Assembly (NCBI RefSeq): GCF_022347785.1
Contig: NZ_JAKRGA010000001.1
Span: forward strand, 620,001-684,000
From: Psychrobium sp. MM17-31
GTDB lineage: Bacteria > Pseudomonadota > Gammaproteobacteria > Enterobacterales > Psychrobiaceae
Reading direction: 5' to 3'
Length of the DNA: 64,000 nt
Part shown: positions 26,168 through 35,555 of the stretch, piece after piece
Numbering within the stretch: the first letter of the stretch is position 1
Layout: each line of letters opens with the position of its first letter
Notes under the pieces: generated by a model
The model's database searches: none
Told to the model about the DNA's origin: nothing
What the model saw: the letters and a program-made list of their open reading frames with translations, nothing else
Made by a program: the position numbers and the translations under genes

Positions 26168-27046
26168 TTAATTCATTAGAAAATCCCAGTGCTGCTGCGA
26201 CTGTAAAATATCTAAAAACTTACGAATTTTCGGTAAGTGAATCATATCTCGATGAACTAGCGTCCACACTGCAACTTGCCACGATTCTCCTGTCTCAATC
26301 ACCTGCATTTCAGGATTTAACTCAACACTATCTCTTGCCAAAAAGCCAATGCCACCACCTTGCAGAATGACATCATTTAACACCTGATAATTAGAGCCTT
26401 TAATAGCGATATTTTGCGCAGGAATATGTTCATGGAACCACTTATCCCAAGGAAGGTGCTCAACGCGCTCATGCAAGGCAACAAAACGGTGTTCTAGTAA
26501 ATTATCTTTTGTCGGCAGTCCATATTGCTCGATATACGATTGATGGACACACATCACCACATCGACATTCAACAAGGGAATGACTATGTTATCTAAAGTC
26601 GTTGGCTTGGGGCCAGCGCGAATAGCCAAATCGGCCTCGCCATATTCCAGATTGAAATTACGTAAGTCGCCAATAATATCTACGCACATCAAAGGATAGT
26701 TATGCTGATACTCCCTAATAGCAGGCATTAATAAGCGCGTCATCTCACTAACACAAGTAATGCTAATAGTGCCGCTGAGTTTTTGCTCTTGATGGGCTAA
26801 ACGCGCTTGCAACTGAGAAAACTGATCGTCCGTCACTTCACCGATACGCATTAGCTCTATACCAGCTTCGGTGGCGATATAGCCGCGATCGTTACGCTGA
26901 AATAGTTTGGCCTTGAGATGCTCTTCTAACACATCGATATGACGCATCACTGTTGAACGATGTACCCCAAGCGCCTGAGCCGTTGCACTTAAGGTACCTA
27001 ACTTTGCCAGCTTGTACGCCGTACGCAGCTCTGTCCATTTATCCAT
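26168..27046 (-). CDS. LysR-family transcriptional regulator
   Basis: This 292-residue LysR regulator has an N-terminal helix-turn-helix (TELRTAYKLAKLGTLSATAQ then GVHRSTVMRHIDVLEEHL, residues 4-45). A C-terminal substrate-binding-type effector domain follows (about 90-290). The ATG at 27046 is chosen because MDKWTELRTAYKLAKLG aligns with the family start and AAAGG lies upstream; a longer frame uses TTG. It is divergent from a FAD oxidoreductase gene, the usual layout for a LysR regulator and its target. The effector is unknown. Confidence 0.9.
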   Translation of the reverse strand: MDKWTELRTAYKLAKLGTLSATAQALGVHRSTVMRHIDVLEEHLKAKLFQRNDRGYIATEAGIELMRIGEVTDDQFSQLQARLAHQEQKLSGTISITCVSEMTRLLMPAIREYQHNYPLMCVDIIGDLRNFNLEYGEADLAIRAGPKPTTLDNIVIPLLNVDVVMCVHQSYIEQYGLPTKDNLLEHRFVALHERVEHLPWDKWFHEHIPAQNIAIKGSNYQVLNDVILQGGGIGFLARDSVELNPEMQVIETGESWQVAVWTLVHRDMIHLPKIRKFLDILQSQQHWDFLMN

Positions 27047-27094
27047 CGTCTTGTTGCCTTTACTCAATCGCTAACACCAATTGCAAACATCTAC

Positions 27095-27112
27095 GTGTGC
27101 ATATACGCACAC
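27095..27112. promoter_or_regulatory. Dyad operator between LysR gene and FAD oxidoreductase
   Basis: GTGTGC-ATATAC-GCACAC pairs at 8 of 9 positions. It lies about 50 bases from the LysR start and 80 from the oxidoreductase start, a usual place for a LysR binding site controlling both. A second small dyad, TAGGC-TAAT-GCCTA, lies at 27156-27169 near the oxidoreductase start. Confidence 0.5.
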
Positions 27113-27192
27113 CACGATTGAATATTCGCTCATTTACCGCAAAAACACAACAAAGTAGGCTAATGCCTAACACCCTATAGCGAGATTTAGAG

Positions 27193-28269
27193 ATGAACCA
27201 AACGACACAAGTTTTAATTATTGGCGGCGGTTTCGCCGGCGTAAGTACAGCGCAAGCACTAGCAAACAAAGGCATTGATACACTGCTGGTCGATAAAAAG
27301 GATTATTTTGAAGTGACCTTCGCAACACTGCGCAATATCGCCGCGCCTCATAAAACTAACAATAGTCCTCGCAAAACTTATCAAAGTTTTCTCAAGGGCA
27401 ATTTTATTCAAGCGGCAGTAACGTATTTGGATACGAATTCGGCGCAATTGGATAATGGCACCACGATAACTTTTGACAAAGTTGTGATAGCTAGCGGTAC
27501 TCGCTACCCGACACTTTCCGCCGCAAAATCTAACAATGCGCTGGCTATCGAACAACGTAATCAAGAAATGCTTAGTTATCACCAGAAATTACAACAGGCC
27601 AATAGCATATTGATTATCGGCGGCGGTATCGTGGGTGTCGAACTAGCAGGCGAAATTGCCGATTCCATGCCTAACAAAAAAGTCACCCTCGCTCATAATA
27701 GCGATGCGCTATTAGATGGCTTCAAACCCAAAGCACAGCAAAAGGCGCTTAGCCAGCTGCAAGACTTGGGCGTCAATGTATTGCTATCACGACGCATCGA
27801 GCAGCAAGGGGAGCAATACATCGACAATCAAACCCAGCAGGAAATAGATACCGACTTTGTTTTAAGCGCGGTTGGCGTAGTGCCCAACAATGATTTTCTA
27901 AAGGCAAACTTACCTTATATTCTCAATGAACAAGGCTTTGTAAAGGTCGATGCTAACCTGCAAGTGACAGGGCGAGACAACTTTTATGCCCTTGGTGATA
28001 TTGCCGATGTCGGCGAAGCCAAACTGGGGTATCTAGCACAGCAACAAGGCGATTATTTAGCGAAAGTCATTCTAAAAAGTTTTAGCAATAAATCCCATAA
28101 GCCATATAAGCGTAACCCTTTGATGGCACTGATTCCTACAGGCCAACGTTCTGGTGTAGTGCAGCTGCCATTTATGGTAACTACATGGAATGGCTTGGTG
28201 AACATCAAACAAAAAGATTTATTCGTATCTAAGATGTACAAAGCCTTTGGCACCACACCAAACGCTTAG
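27193..28269 (+). CDS. NAD(P)/FAD-dependent oxidoreductase (NDH-2/AIF-like)
   Basis: This 358-residue flavoprotein has an N-terminal FAD-binding motif (LIIGGGFAGVSTAQAL) and a central NAD(P)-binding motif (ILIIGGGIVGVELAGEI). NFYALGDIAD, near residue 268, also contacts FAD. The overall layout resembles apoptosis-inducing-factor-like and type II NADH dehydrogenase-like enzymes. No membrane helix is evident. The electron acceptor, quinone or other, cannot be told. The divergent LysR gene is the probable regulator. Confidence 0.88.
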   Translation: MNQTTQVLIIGGGFAGVSTAQALANKGIDTLLVDKKDYFEVTFATLRNIAAPHKTNNSPRKTYQSFLKGNFIQAAVTYLDTNSAQLDNGTTITFDKVVIASGTRYPTLSAAKSNNALAIEQRNQEMLSYHQKLQQANSILIIGGGIVGVELAGEIADSMPNKKVTLAHNSDALLDGFKPKAQQKALSQLQDLGVNVLLSRRIEQQGEQYIDNQTQQEIDTDFVLSAVGVVPNNDFLKANLPYILNEQGFVKVDANLQVTGRDNFYALGDIADVGEAKLGYLAQQQGDYLAKVILKSFSNKSHKPYKRNPLMALIPTGQRSGVVQLPFMVTTWNGLVNIKQKDLFVSKMYKAFGTTPNA

Positions 28270-28296
28270 CTTCAACCCTTAGCAATTTAACATGAC

Positions 28297-28326
28297 CTTG
28301 AAGCGTGATCTTGTATCATGCTCCAA
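28297..28326. terminator. Possible bidirectional hairpin between convergent genes
   Basis: An imperfect stem of about 13 pairs with two mismatches runs from CTTG at 28297 to CAAG at 28326, around a short loop. It lies in the 65-base gap between convergent genes. There is no T-run, so the terminator role is tentative. Confidence 0.3.
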
Positions 28327-28334
28327 GAGACTGA

Positions 28335-28967
28335 TTAAGCACGCAGCTTGGCAATGCAGCCATCGATGGCATCGAGCCATTCGCTAACAGTCACTTCACG
28401 ATAAGCAGTTTCTCCTACAAAGCCGCTGCACAAGACGACGTCAGGCGTTAATTCACGCAGTTTTTGTAAGCTCTCTATCATGTCTTTATTGGTGCCACCA
28501 AAACTATTTAATACAAAAGTTGAAAACTCATCATGAGTAAAAGCCAGTGTATCTCCCGTAAATAAATAGGATTTACCATGCGGTGGATTATAGAAATAAC
28601 ACACGCTGCCATCGGTATGTCCTGGTGTGTGTATGACTTGAATATCTTCTAATGATTCATCTAATGGCGTGAATGCGACATCGACTTCACTATGCTGCGC
28701 CGCATAGGGCGCTTCAATTTCGCTAGTGGCCAGCTTATTATCAAATAACGAACGAATACGCGCCTGTGAAGCACCAACTTCATCGCGGTGCGTAATAAGC
28801 TGCCACGCAACACCGCCCAGAGATTCGATGTGCAGTAAGTCTTCCGCCGCACCTGTATTGTAAAAAAGAATATTGCCATTTTTGCGCTGAAGAAGATAAG
28901 CATGAGTATTTAACATACCCGAAGAATAGCGCGTTGATTGCCATAGATTGTCGTAAAGTTTGTGCAT
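28335..28967 (-). CDS. MBL-fold metallo-hydrolase
   Basis: This protein of about 210 residues is a metallo-beta-lactamase-fold hydrolase. The late metal motifs HTPGHTDGSVC and LFTGDTLAF are clear. The first motif, usually HxHxDH, is reduced to ITHRDEVGA, so metal binding or activity may be altered. The ATG at 28967 is chosen over a GTG two codons upstream because GAGG lies 5 bases before it. It stands alone between convergent and co-oriented neighbours. The substrate is unknown. Confidence 0.82.
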   Translation of the reverse strand: MHKLYDNLWQSTRYSSGMLNTHAYLLQRKNGNILFYNTGAAEDLLHIESLGGVAWQLITHRDEVGASQARIRSLFDNKLATSEIEAPYAAQHSEVDVAFTPLDESLEDIQVIHTPGHTDGSVCYFYNPPHGKSYLFTGDTLAFTHDEFSTFVLNSFGGTNKDMIESLQKLRELTPDVVLCSGFVGETAYREVTVSEWLDAIDGCIAKLRA

Positions 28968-29044
28968 TGCCACCTCAAGAAAGTTAATGATGCGGCGAGC
29001 TTAAGACCTCAACCATAGTTAAGGTCAACACTAGATTTTAAGTT

Positions 29045-29476
29045 CTATGAGGTAAGTTTATTTAAACCATTAATGGTCAGTGGCAACCAGTTTTCTTGCC
29101 AGCGCTGGGCTTTGTCTTGCGGGGCTAATAGTTTAGGAGATACCGTCAACGGCGATGCTAATCGCTCACGCTCAGCTAACATTTGACTATTTAGCGCGCC
29201 AATTAAGCCTTGCGATGTTTCAAGGGCGACGGTCACTACGGTGTCACAACTGCTACAGGTAATAAATTGCGCTTGGCCACTGCCCTGTTGCTGCACAAGG
29301 TAATCACCACCCACCGACAGCGCTAATTGACCTGCAGGCTCTGATAAATAAGTTAGTTGACGGCTCGTGCAAAAATCGCAATCACATCGCCTAGGCGCAT
29401 ATACATCAAGTGGTTTTGGTAGGCTAATACTAAGGCTGATGTCGCCACATTGGCAATGTCCGTGATAACTGTGCAT
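29045..29476 (-). CDS. GFA-family zinc-binding protein
   Basis: This 143-residue protein resembles the GFA (glutathione-dependent formaldehyde-activating enzyme) fold. The zinc ligands are visible as HCQCGDIS (near residues 7-14), RCDCDFCTSR (about 34-43) and CSSCDTVV (about 74-81). Family members are mostly of unknown function. It is a separate gene with its own 5' region after gluQRS. Confidence 0.83.
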   Translation of the reverse strand: MHSYHGHCQCGDISLSISLPKPLDVYAPRRCDCDFCTSRQLTYLSEPAGQLALSVGGDYLVQQQGSGQAQFITCSSCDTVVTVALETSQGLIGALNSQMLAERERLASPLTVSPKLLAPQDKAQRWQENWLPLTINGLNKLTS

Positions 29477-29546
29477 AACTACCTCCTGTTAAATGCGGTA
29501 CTTAAATATTAATAGTCGCTATAAAAATCGTTAACAAAACGACTAA

Positions 29547-30440
29547 TTAATAATTAAATACCTGAGCTTCTTTTGGTATCGAATGAATATTCCATTGTGT
29601 GGTTGCTAATTGCAACAGCTGCTGCAACGACATATCTCGATAATCATCTTCCACTCGCTGATCTAAAAAGGCTAGCGCTTTAAGCATCAGTGATTTTCGC
29701 TCATCTAAATCAAGCGCCTTGGCATGATTTTGTTTACTAAGTTTCAGCCCGTTATCGGTAATGGCTAGTGGCAGGTGCAGATAATTAATCGGCTCCGCTT
29801 TTAATTGTCCTTTTTGCAAATGATTGAACAAGGTCATTTGTCTTGTGGTCACTTCCAGTAAATCACTACCCCGCACCACATCGGTAATGCCCTGCTCCAT
29901 ATCGTCCAGCACAACCACCAGCTGATAGGCATACAAACCGTCTTTACGCTTTAAGATAAAATCTTCGTTAGCAAACTCACCTTCTACCGAAATTTTACCG
30001 AGCAGACGATCTTCAAAACTACTGACGCCATTGTTATTAACAAAGCGTAGTGAATGAGGCGTAGCTAACTCACTTTTTGATTTATGCTGACAGGTACCTT
30101 GATACAAACCTCCACCACTCATAATCATCTTGCGAGTGCAGTCACAGCCGTAACAGAAACCATCTTGTATTAGCCTATCGAGATGATGTTGATAAAAATC
30201 ATGACGCTGACTCTGATAGGCAACCTCACCATCCCAATGCAACTCGAAGGCTTCGAGTGTACGCAAGATAGCCTCAGCCGCACCAGCCACTTCACGCGGC
30301 GGATCAATATCTTCCATTCGCACTAACCATTGTCCATGGTTTGCCTTGGCATCGAGATAACTACCAAGCGCAGCCACTAACGAGCCAAAATGTAAGTCGC
30401 CGGATGGGGATGGCGCGAAGCGTCCACGGTATTGAGTCAT
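29547..30440 (-). CDS. gluQRS: Glutamyl-Q tRNA(Asp) synthetase
   Basis: GluQRS activates glutamate and attaches it to queuosine at position 34 of tRNA(Asp). The 297-residue protein is a truncated GluRS without an anticodon domain, as expected. It has the start RGRFAPSPSGDLHFGSLVAALGSYLDAK with the HIGH-like SGDLHFGS, a zinc-knuckle region (CYGCDCTRK then a later Cys), and the KMSKS-like segment LKLSKQNHA. It follows dksA, the same order as in E. coli, with a terminator between them. Confidence 0.96.
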   Translation of the reverse strand: MTQYRGRFAPSPSGDLHFGSLVAALGSYLDAKANHGQWLVRMEDIDPPREVAGAAEAILRTLEAFELHWDGEVAYQSQRHDFYQHHLDRLIQDGFCYGCDCTRKMIMSGGGLYQGTCQHKSKSELATPHSLRFVNNNGVSSFEDRLLGKISVEGEFANEDFILKRKDGLYAYQLVVVLDDMEQGITDVVRGSDLLEVTTRQMTLFNHLQKGQLKAEPINYLHLPLAITDNGLKLSKQNHAKALDLDERKSLMLKALAFLDQRVEDDYRDMSLQQLLQLATTQWNIHSIPKEAQVFNY

Positions 30441-30474
30441 AACTGAGTTGTTAAATGGGATTTAAAATGAAGAG

Positions 30475-30502
30475 ACAAAAAACGGTGCCTAAGCACCGTT
30501 TT
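30475..30502 (-). terminator. Terminator after dksA
   Basis: AACGGTGC (30481-30488) pairs with GCACCGTT (30493-30500) around a 4-base loop. On the minus strand a T-run follows. Some read-through would be needed to express gluQRS from the dksA promoter. Confidence 0.85.
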
Positions 30503-30512
30503 GTTTGAAAGT

Positions 30513-30959
30513 TTAGCCCGCCATTTGGCGTTCTTTAATTTCCGAGAGTGTTTTACAATCGATACACTGATCTGCCGTTGGACGCGCCTCAAGACGGCGA
30601 ATACCAATTTCGATACCACAGGTTTTACAGAAACCGAAATCGTCTTCTTCGATAAGGGCTAATGTCTTCTCGATTTTCTTAATCAGTTTACGCTCACGGT
30701 CACGAGTACGAAGCTCTAATGCGAATTCTTCTTCTTGTGCTGCGCGATCCACTGGATCTGGGAAATTTGCCGCTTCGTCTTGCATGTGATGTACAGTGCG
30801 GTCAACTTCTTCGCGTAACTGTGTACGCCAAGCTTCTAGAATCTTTTTGAAATGCTCTAATTGGTCTTCACTCATGTACTCCTCACCAGGTTTTTCCTGA
30901 TAAGGTTCTAGTCCTGCTAGCGCCATGAAGCCTATTTTTTTAGCTTTATCTGTAGGCAT
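30513..30959 (-). CDS. dksA: RNA polymerase-binding transcription factor DksA
   Basis: DksA enters the RNA polymerase secondary channel and works with ppGpp in the stringent response. The 148 residues closely match E. coli DksA. The shared blocks are GLEPYQEKPGEEYM, the coiled-coil tip with FPDPVDRAAQEEEF (holding the two key Asp residues), and the four-Cys zinc finger (CKTCG then CIDC). A strong ribosome site (GGAGAGA) precedes the ATG. A gap of about 200 bases upstream gives it its own promoter. Confidence 0.98.
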   Translation of the reverse strand: MPTDKAKKIGFMALAGLEPYQEKPGEEYMSEDQLEHFKKILEAWRTQLREEVDRTVHHMQDEAANFPDPVDRAAQEEEFALELRTRDRERKLIKKIEKTLALIEEDDFGFCKTCGIEIGIRRLEARPTADQCIDCKTLSEIKERQMAG

Positions 30960-31157
30960 TTTCTCTCTCCTGTCCTAGCCAATATTCGCTATTTCGAGTC
31001 CCTAAGTTTTTAGGGTCGCTATGTATAGCAAATTAATTTTGCTATGGCAATCACTAGTTAACATCTCTACTAACTGCCCAAATTTTCTGGCTAATAAAAT
31101 GGGGATGAATAATTTAATTTCAAGCCCTAAAAAATATAAAATAAAAAATCAGTAAGA

Positions 31158-31868
31158 TTATTCAATCGTAAATGGCAATTGCTTATCTAATACCAATCCA
31201 TGGTTGGAAATTGTGCAGCCATAAACTAACACTTCGACCCCACTTTCAATTGCTTGTTCCAACAACTGTGCATATTTAGGGTCAATATCTCCGGCACAAG
31301 AAACCGATTCGATACCACTGTGTAAAACCACAAACAACAATACTGCTCTATTGCCTGCCGCCTTAATCGACATCAGCTCTCGCAAATGCTTTTGTCCTCG
31401 CGTTGTTACTGCATCAGGAAAAGCACCTTGGCCATCACCTCTGTATAAAGTAACGCTTTTTACCTCAACAAAGCAATCTACCTTATTGTTATCGCTCAAT
31501 AAAACATCAATCTTGCTATTTTCTTCACCGTATTTTACTTCGCGAGTGAGGGTTTGATAATCGCTTAGTTCACTAATTACCCCAGCATTAATTCCTTCTT
31601 CCGCTAAGGAATTAGCGCGAATAGTATTAACACATATAAAATGACCTGCTTGTGTTTGGGTTAATTCCCAACTAAAAGGATATTTGCGCTTCGGATTGGG
31701 AGAAGTGCTATACCACACCCAATCATTAGGCTCAGCGCAACCAGTCATCGCACCTGTATTAGCCACATGCATGGTGGTTTCGCTGTCATCTTCTAAAATA
31801 ACATCAGCGAGAAAGCGCTTATAACGCTTGATGAGTTTTGCCTTTTTTAATGGCTGTTCAAACTGCAT
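31158..31868 (-). CDS. sfsA: Sugar fermentation stimulation protein SfsA
   Basis: This protein of about 236 residues matches SfsA, a putative nuclease-fold DNA-binding protein first linked to maltose metabolism. The conserved blocks are [49 protein letters not shown] and DIDPKYA. The ATG at 31868 is used because [19 protein letters not shown] fits the family start and a GGA ribosome site lies before it. The stop of the upstream PH-domain gene is one base away, so it is the third gene of an operon with two bacterial-PH proteins. Confidence 0.95.
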   Translation of the reverse strand: MQFEQPLKKAKLIKRYKRFLADVILEDDSETTMHVANTGAMTGCAEPNDWVWYSTSPNPKRKYPFSWELTQTQAGHFICVNTIRANSLAEEGINAGVISELSDYQTLTREVKYGEENSKIDVLLSDNNKVDCFVEVKSVTLYRGDGQGAFPDAVTTRGQKHLRELMSIKAAGNRAVLLFVVLHSGIESVSCAGDIDPKYAQLLEQAIESGVEVLVYGCTISNHGLVLDKQLPFTIE

Positions 31869-31869
31869 A

Positions 31870-33390
31870 TTACATCCAATTCTTTTTAAGTGATTCAACT
31901 TGATAAAGGCTCTTGGCCATCATATTCCAGCCTGTATCTTGAGGTATAAATGGAATGGTTAAAGAACTCGCGGCGGTTACAAAGTTAACGTGACACAAGG
32001 TATGACGGCGTAAAAATACGCTCTGTTTAAACTTAACCATTTGCGTTTTTTCGATGGTAAAACAGTAATAGTTAACCCCAAGTAGCCCCTTGCGCACATA
32101 GACATATTCATCATCCATCGCATAACCCCAGCGCTTCCAACGACACCAAGTCAGTACGCTAGCCACACTAAAAAAGATCGCCGCAAGTGACAACAACGGC
32201 CACACATCGTTAACAATCGCGATAGTGCTTATAGCAAGAGTTACAGGTGCAACAAATAAGGCCATGGTACGGAAAATAAAACGACGACTTATGGACTGAT
32301 AAGAGATATCCATCACTTTATTACTCGGCCACATTTCGTCAGTAAGCTCACGACACTCATGCTCTTTAATTGATGGCACCATCAATTTATTTCGCAGGTT
32401 ATTCTGTCCTTGACGCTCTAAACCACCAATTTGTTCAAACTTGAGATTAATGCGTTTAATGAGTACATCGAGCCAATCTTGCTGACGCACTATCATCTGT
32501 AAACGCGGCTTTTTCATCACAACTTCGTGAATAGATAGCAATCCGCTGCGCTGAATATAGTTATTCTCGCGTTTGGTCAACTTATAACCATAAAACGCGA
32601 TTATCGCGCCGATGATCGATAACAGCATCACCAACATATACGCCAAAATAAACGAGGCTATAAAATACAATGACAGTTGCCACCACGGATGTTCGGCGTT
32701 CAAGAATGCATCGAGATCAAAACCAACGCTGAGCAGTAATTGACTAGCGTATTCAAAAATGGTTTCCGCCATTGGCGCTAGCATCGCCAAGAAAATCAGC
32801 ACTCGATTATTGGTTAAGCCATGAATAACTAAATCCATCAATGAGCGCTCATTAAGCAAGACTTCGTCACCTGCTACCACAGGCTCTTTTGCCACTTTGC
32901 TGTCTTCTACAACTTCTTCAGTCTCAGCAGCATGAGTCGCCTGATAGGCCAAAATTTGCTGCTTTAGTGCATTAGCTTTAACCATGGGCACTGCAACAAT
33001 CTTTGCTTCATTTTTAGCACTACCTGCGGTATCTAACTCCATGGTGGTGTAGTCAAACGGTCTGAAATAGACGGGAGTAATTAACTTGACGTTTTGAATG
33101 CGTGTGAATGGTAAATCCAAGTGTTTCTTAAAAATAACACCTGAGTAGATTTCAATATTGTTACCTTTCAGGCGGTATTTGAAAAAGTAATACTGTAGGC
33201 AAGCCGCTACGACGAGTAAGGTTAGGATCCCAACAACACCTAACGCAACCCAGTCAAGGTTTTCGCTAAGCGTACTCTTAGACGCAAAGACAACAGGTAT
33301 CGCATAAATTGACGCCGACACTAATTGGATCAGATTTTTGACAAAAAAATCGACAATAGATACTTTGGAAACGCGTTGCCAGTTATCCAT
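31870..33390 (-). CDS. PH-domain membrane protein (YdbT-like)
   Basis: This 506-residue inner-membrane protein has paired hydrophobic hairpins, at about residues 12-70, 190-275 and 370-410. Each is followed by a bacterial PH-type domain (bPH2), for example [24 protein letters not shown], with repeats near 290 and 430. It matches the YdbT-like family, which pairs with a smaller YdbS-like protein. Its start overlaps the end of that partner gene by 8 bases. In Bacillus the YdbS/YdbT pair is tied to resistance to antimicrobial compounds; in Gram-negatives the role is unknown. Confidence 0.88.
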   Translation of the reverse strand: MDNWQRVSKVSIVDFFVKNLIQLVSASIYAIPVVFASKSTLSENLDWVALGVVGILTLLVVAACLQYYFFKYRLKGNNIEIYSGVIFKKHLDLPFTRIQNVKLITPVYFRPFDYTTMELDTAGSAKNEAKIVAVPMVKANALKQQILAYQATHAAETEEVVEDSKVAKEPVVAGDEVLLNERSLMDLVIHGLTNNRVLIFLAMLAPMAETIFEYASQLLLSVGFDLDAFLNAEHPWWQLSLYFIASFILAYMLVMLLSIIGAIIAFYGYKLTKRENNYIQRSGLLSIHEVVMKKPRLQMIVRQQDWLDVLIKRINLKFEQIGGLERQGQNNLRNKLMVPSIKEHECRELTDEMWPSNKVMDISYQSISRRFIFRTMALFVAPVTLAISTIAIVNDVWPLLSLAAIFFSVASVLTWCRWKRWGYAMDDEYVYVRKGLLGVNYYCFTIEKTQMVKFKQSVFLRRHTLCHVNFVTAASSLTIPFIPQDTGWNMMAKSLYQVESLKKNWM

Positions 33391-33937
33391 GACTCGTCAT
33401 ATCCTTATGCTCTAAAATGTATTGACGCATTTTCAGTGCCGTGTCGTGAGTCAGCCCCGGTAGCTCAAAGGTATGCATCGCGCCGCCTGCACTAAACACT
33501 TGAATAGTGGCTAAATCCAACTTGCGCTCAATTGGACCGCGCTTTAACTCCACGTGTTGAATACGTAGAAACGGCTGGATAGTTACCTTCTTGAAAATCA
33601 CCCCTGAATAGCGGCTAATGTCGTGCTCTCGCAGGGTGTAAGCCATATTAATGTCATATAAATACCCCATGACAATGGCTAGGACACTGATACCGCCAAC
33701 TACTGCCAAAATTATGCTAAACACCTGTGATGCATTTTGCGATAACGGCGAGAATGTTTGCCATTTGATTACCGCCACAATTAACATCACCAAACCAAAA
33801 AACGCAACTCTTAAAATATTATTCGCCTTAATATGCGCAGGCTCTAACGCGATTTTTTCTTGCGCGTGATACGGCGTTAATTGACTGCTATCTAACACTT
33901 CATTAGAAAAATTAGATTGCTGAGTAACTTGTTCCAT
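33383..33937 (-). CDS. PH-domain membrane protein (YdbS-like)
   Basis: This 184-residue protein has two membrane helices (about residues 40-60 and 70-92) and one bPH2 domain (about 95-180, [18 protein letters not shown] and RIQHVELKRGPIERKL). It is the small partner of the YdbT-like protein, and the genes overlap by 8 bases (ATGGATAA). The operon continues to sfsA. It is divergent from pepB across 74 bases. Confidence 0.88.
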   Translation of the reverse strand: MEQVTQQSNFSNEVLDSSQLTPYHAQEKIALEPAHIKANNILRVAFFGLVMLIVAVIKWQTFSPLSQNASQVFSIILAVVGGISVLAIVMGYLYDINMAYTLREHDISRYSGVIFKKVTIQPFLRIQHVELKRGPIERKLDLATIQVFSAGGAMHTFELPGLTHDTALKMRQYILEHKDMTSHG

Positions 33938-34011
33938 GGTTAAACCTTGTAATTGGGAGATTCGCCCACACTATAAAGGATAATTCCACCAAATTCAGCA
34001 GGATATATTCC

Positions 34012-35313
34012 ATGAGTGCGACACTCTCTATTTTACTTTCAAATACTGCCGCCAATGCCAAATGGGGCGCTAATGCCCTATTAACGAGTGATGGCGATGC
34101 AATGACTATTCACGCAATTGGCGATGACGCAAATCAACTAGAGCTAATTCAACGCGCTGCGCGCCGCCTGCAAACACAAGGTATTAATGACGTTGCATTA
34201 ACTGGCGATAACTGGACGCTACCTCAGCAGTGGGCTTTTGCCAAAGGATTTAGTGTTTCAAAAGGTGAATCTGCACTGCAATGGGCAACCAACACACCTG
34301 AAAGCGAATTAACTATTCTACAAGCGCGCTCGGCTTCTCGCGACTGGGCAGTAGCCGCCATCAATGGCGCGCCGGAAGATATTTACCCAGAGTCATTAAT
34401 TGATAGCGCCATCGCTGAAATCAAACGTGTTGGCGGTGATAAAGTCACAGCACAAGTTATCAAAGGCGATGAACTATTAGAACAAGGCTGGATTGGCGTT
34501 CACACCGTTGGTCGTGCCAGCAAACGTGTTCCAGCAATGCTGATACTCGATTACAACCCAACCAATGATGTCAATGCGCCAGTTGCCGCAGCGCTAGTGG
34601 GTAAAGGCATTACCTTTGACAGCGGTGGTTACACCATCAAAAGTGGCCCAGGCATGATGACCATGAAGTGTGATATGGGCGGTGCGGCAACAGTGACAGG
34701 CGCTCTATCATTGGCCATTAGCCAAGGCTTGAACAAGCGCGTGCAACTAATCCTGTGTTGTGCAGAAAACCTTATCAACGGTGAAGCCTACAAACTTGGC
34801 GACATTCTTACCTACAAAAACGGCACTACCGTTGAAATTTTAAATACCGACGCCGAAGGCCGTCTAGTACTAGCCGATGGCTTAATGGTGGCAGGCGAAA
34901 GTGGCGCACCACTGATTATTGACGCAGCAACCCTAACGGGCGCGGCATTAACGGCCGTCGGTACGCAATACAACGCGGTATTTTCTATGGACGATGCACT
35001 CGCCAACCGCGCGTTAGCTCACGGCGATAGCGTTGGTGAAATGAACTGGCGTCTGCCATTAGCGCCGTTTCATATGCATGAGTGCCCTTCTCACTATGCT
35101 GATACCGCTAATACAGGCGCGAGTAAAATGGGCGTACCAGGCGCAAGTAATGCCGCAGGTTTTTTAGCGCGCTTTGTGCCAAACAACGGCCGTGGCTGGC
35201 TCCACTTTGATTTAGCCGCTTGTTTCCAAGACAACGGCAACGCTAAATGGTCACCGGGTGCAACGGGCTTAGGCATCGAAACCATCGCTAAAGTATTGCT
35301 AGAAGAAGCCTAA
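34012..35313 (+). CDS. pepB: Aminopeptidase B, M17 family
   Basis: This 433-residue metal-dependent aminopeptidase removes N-terminal residues from peptides in the cytosol. It resembles E. coli PepB in length and in GLHTVGRAS, GKGITFDSGGYTIKSG, MKCDMGGAATVTGAL and NTDAEGRLVLADGL, which supply the two-metal site (Lys, Asp, Asp and Glu). The N-terminal domain (residues 1-150) is of the PepB type, shorter than PepA. It is monocistronic, followed by a bidirectional terminator. Confidence 0.93.
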   Translation: MSATLSILLSNTAANAKWGANALLTSDGDAMTIHAIGDDANQLELIQRAARRLQTQGINDVALTGDNWTLPQQWAFAKGFSVSKGESALQWATNTPESELTILQARSASRDWAVAAINGAPEDIYPESLIDSAIAEIKRVGGDKVTAQVIKGDELLEQGWIGVHTVGRASKRVPAMLILDYNPTNDVNAPVAAALVGKGITFDSGGYTIKSGPGMMTMKCDMGGAATVTGALSLAISQGLNKRVQLILCCAENLINGEAYKLGDILTYKNGTTVEILNTDAEGRLVLADGLMVAGESGAPLIIDAATLTGAALTAVGTQYNAVFSMDDALANRALAHGDSVGEMNWRLPLAPFHMHECPSHYADTANTGASKMGVPGASNAAGFLARFVPNNGRGWLHFDLAACFQDNGNAKWSPGATGLGIETIAKVLLEEA

Positions 35314-35364
35314 GTGCTCTTAACCCTCGGCTGAATTGTTTTAACGTTTAGCGCTAAAACGCGA

Positions 35365-35466
35365 TAGATGTTGATGTATGTGGAGCAAATATTATTTTTC
35401 AAGGATGAAAAATTGAGCCAACAAGGATGTTTTCACGGCGGATTTGCGTAAGATGCATCGACATCT
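35365..35466. repeat. Foldback element between pepB and methyltransferase gene
   Basis: Imperfect arms at 35365-35390 (TAGATGTTGATGTATG...GCAAAT) and 35442-35466 (ATTTGCG...ATCGACATCTA) pair at most positions. The loop holds a second small hairpin, TTTTTC (35395-35400) and GAAAAA (35407-35412), and two copies of CAAGGATG (35400-35407 and 35422-35429). No gene is present. It looks like a small non-autonomous or RNA-folding repeat. It does not match the element at 23085-23345 by eye. Confidence 0.5.
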
Positions 35467-35497
35467 AAATTATAATGCTCGTGCCGTGGCTATAAAC

Positions 35498-35537
35498 AAA
35501 AAACCTCATTAACACGCTGGTGTTATTGAGGTTTTTT
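35498..35537. terminator. Bidirectional terminator between pepB and TrmB-like gene
   Basis: A stem with outer AAAAAACCTCA and TGAGGTTTTTT and inner ACAC and GTGT around GCTG can end transcripts on both strands. It serves pepB (plus) and the methyltransferase gene (minus). Confidence 0.9.
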
Positions 35538-35555
35538 ATTGACTATAGTTCGCTG

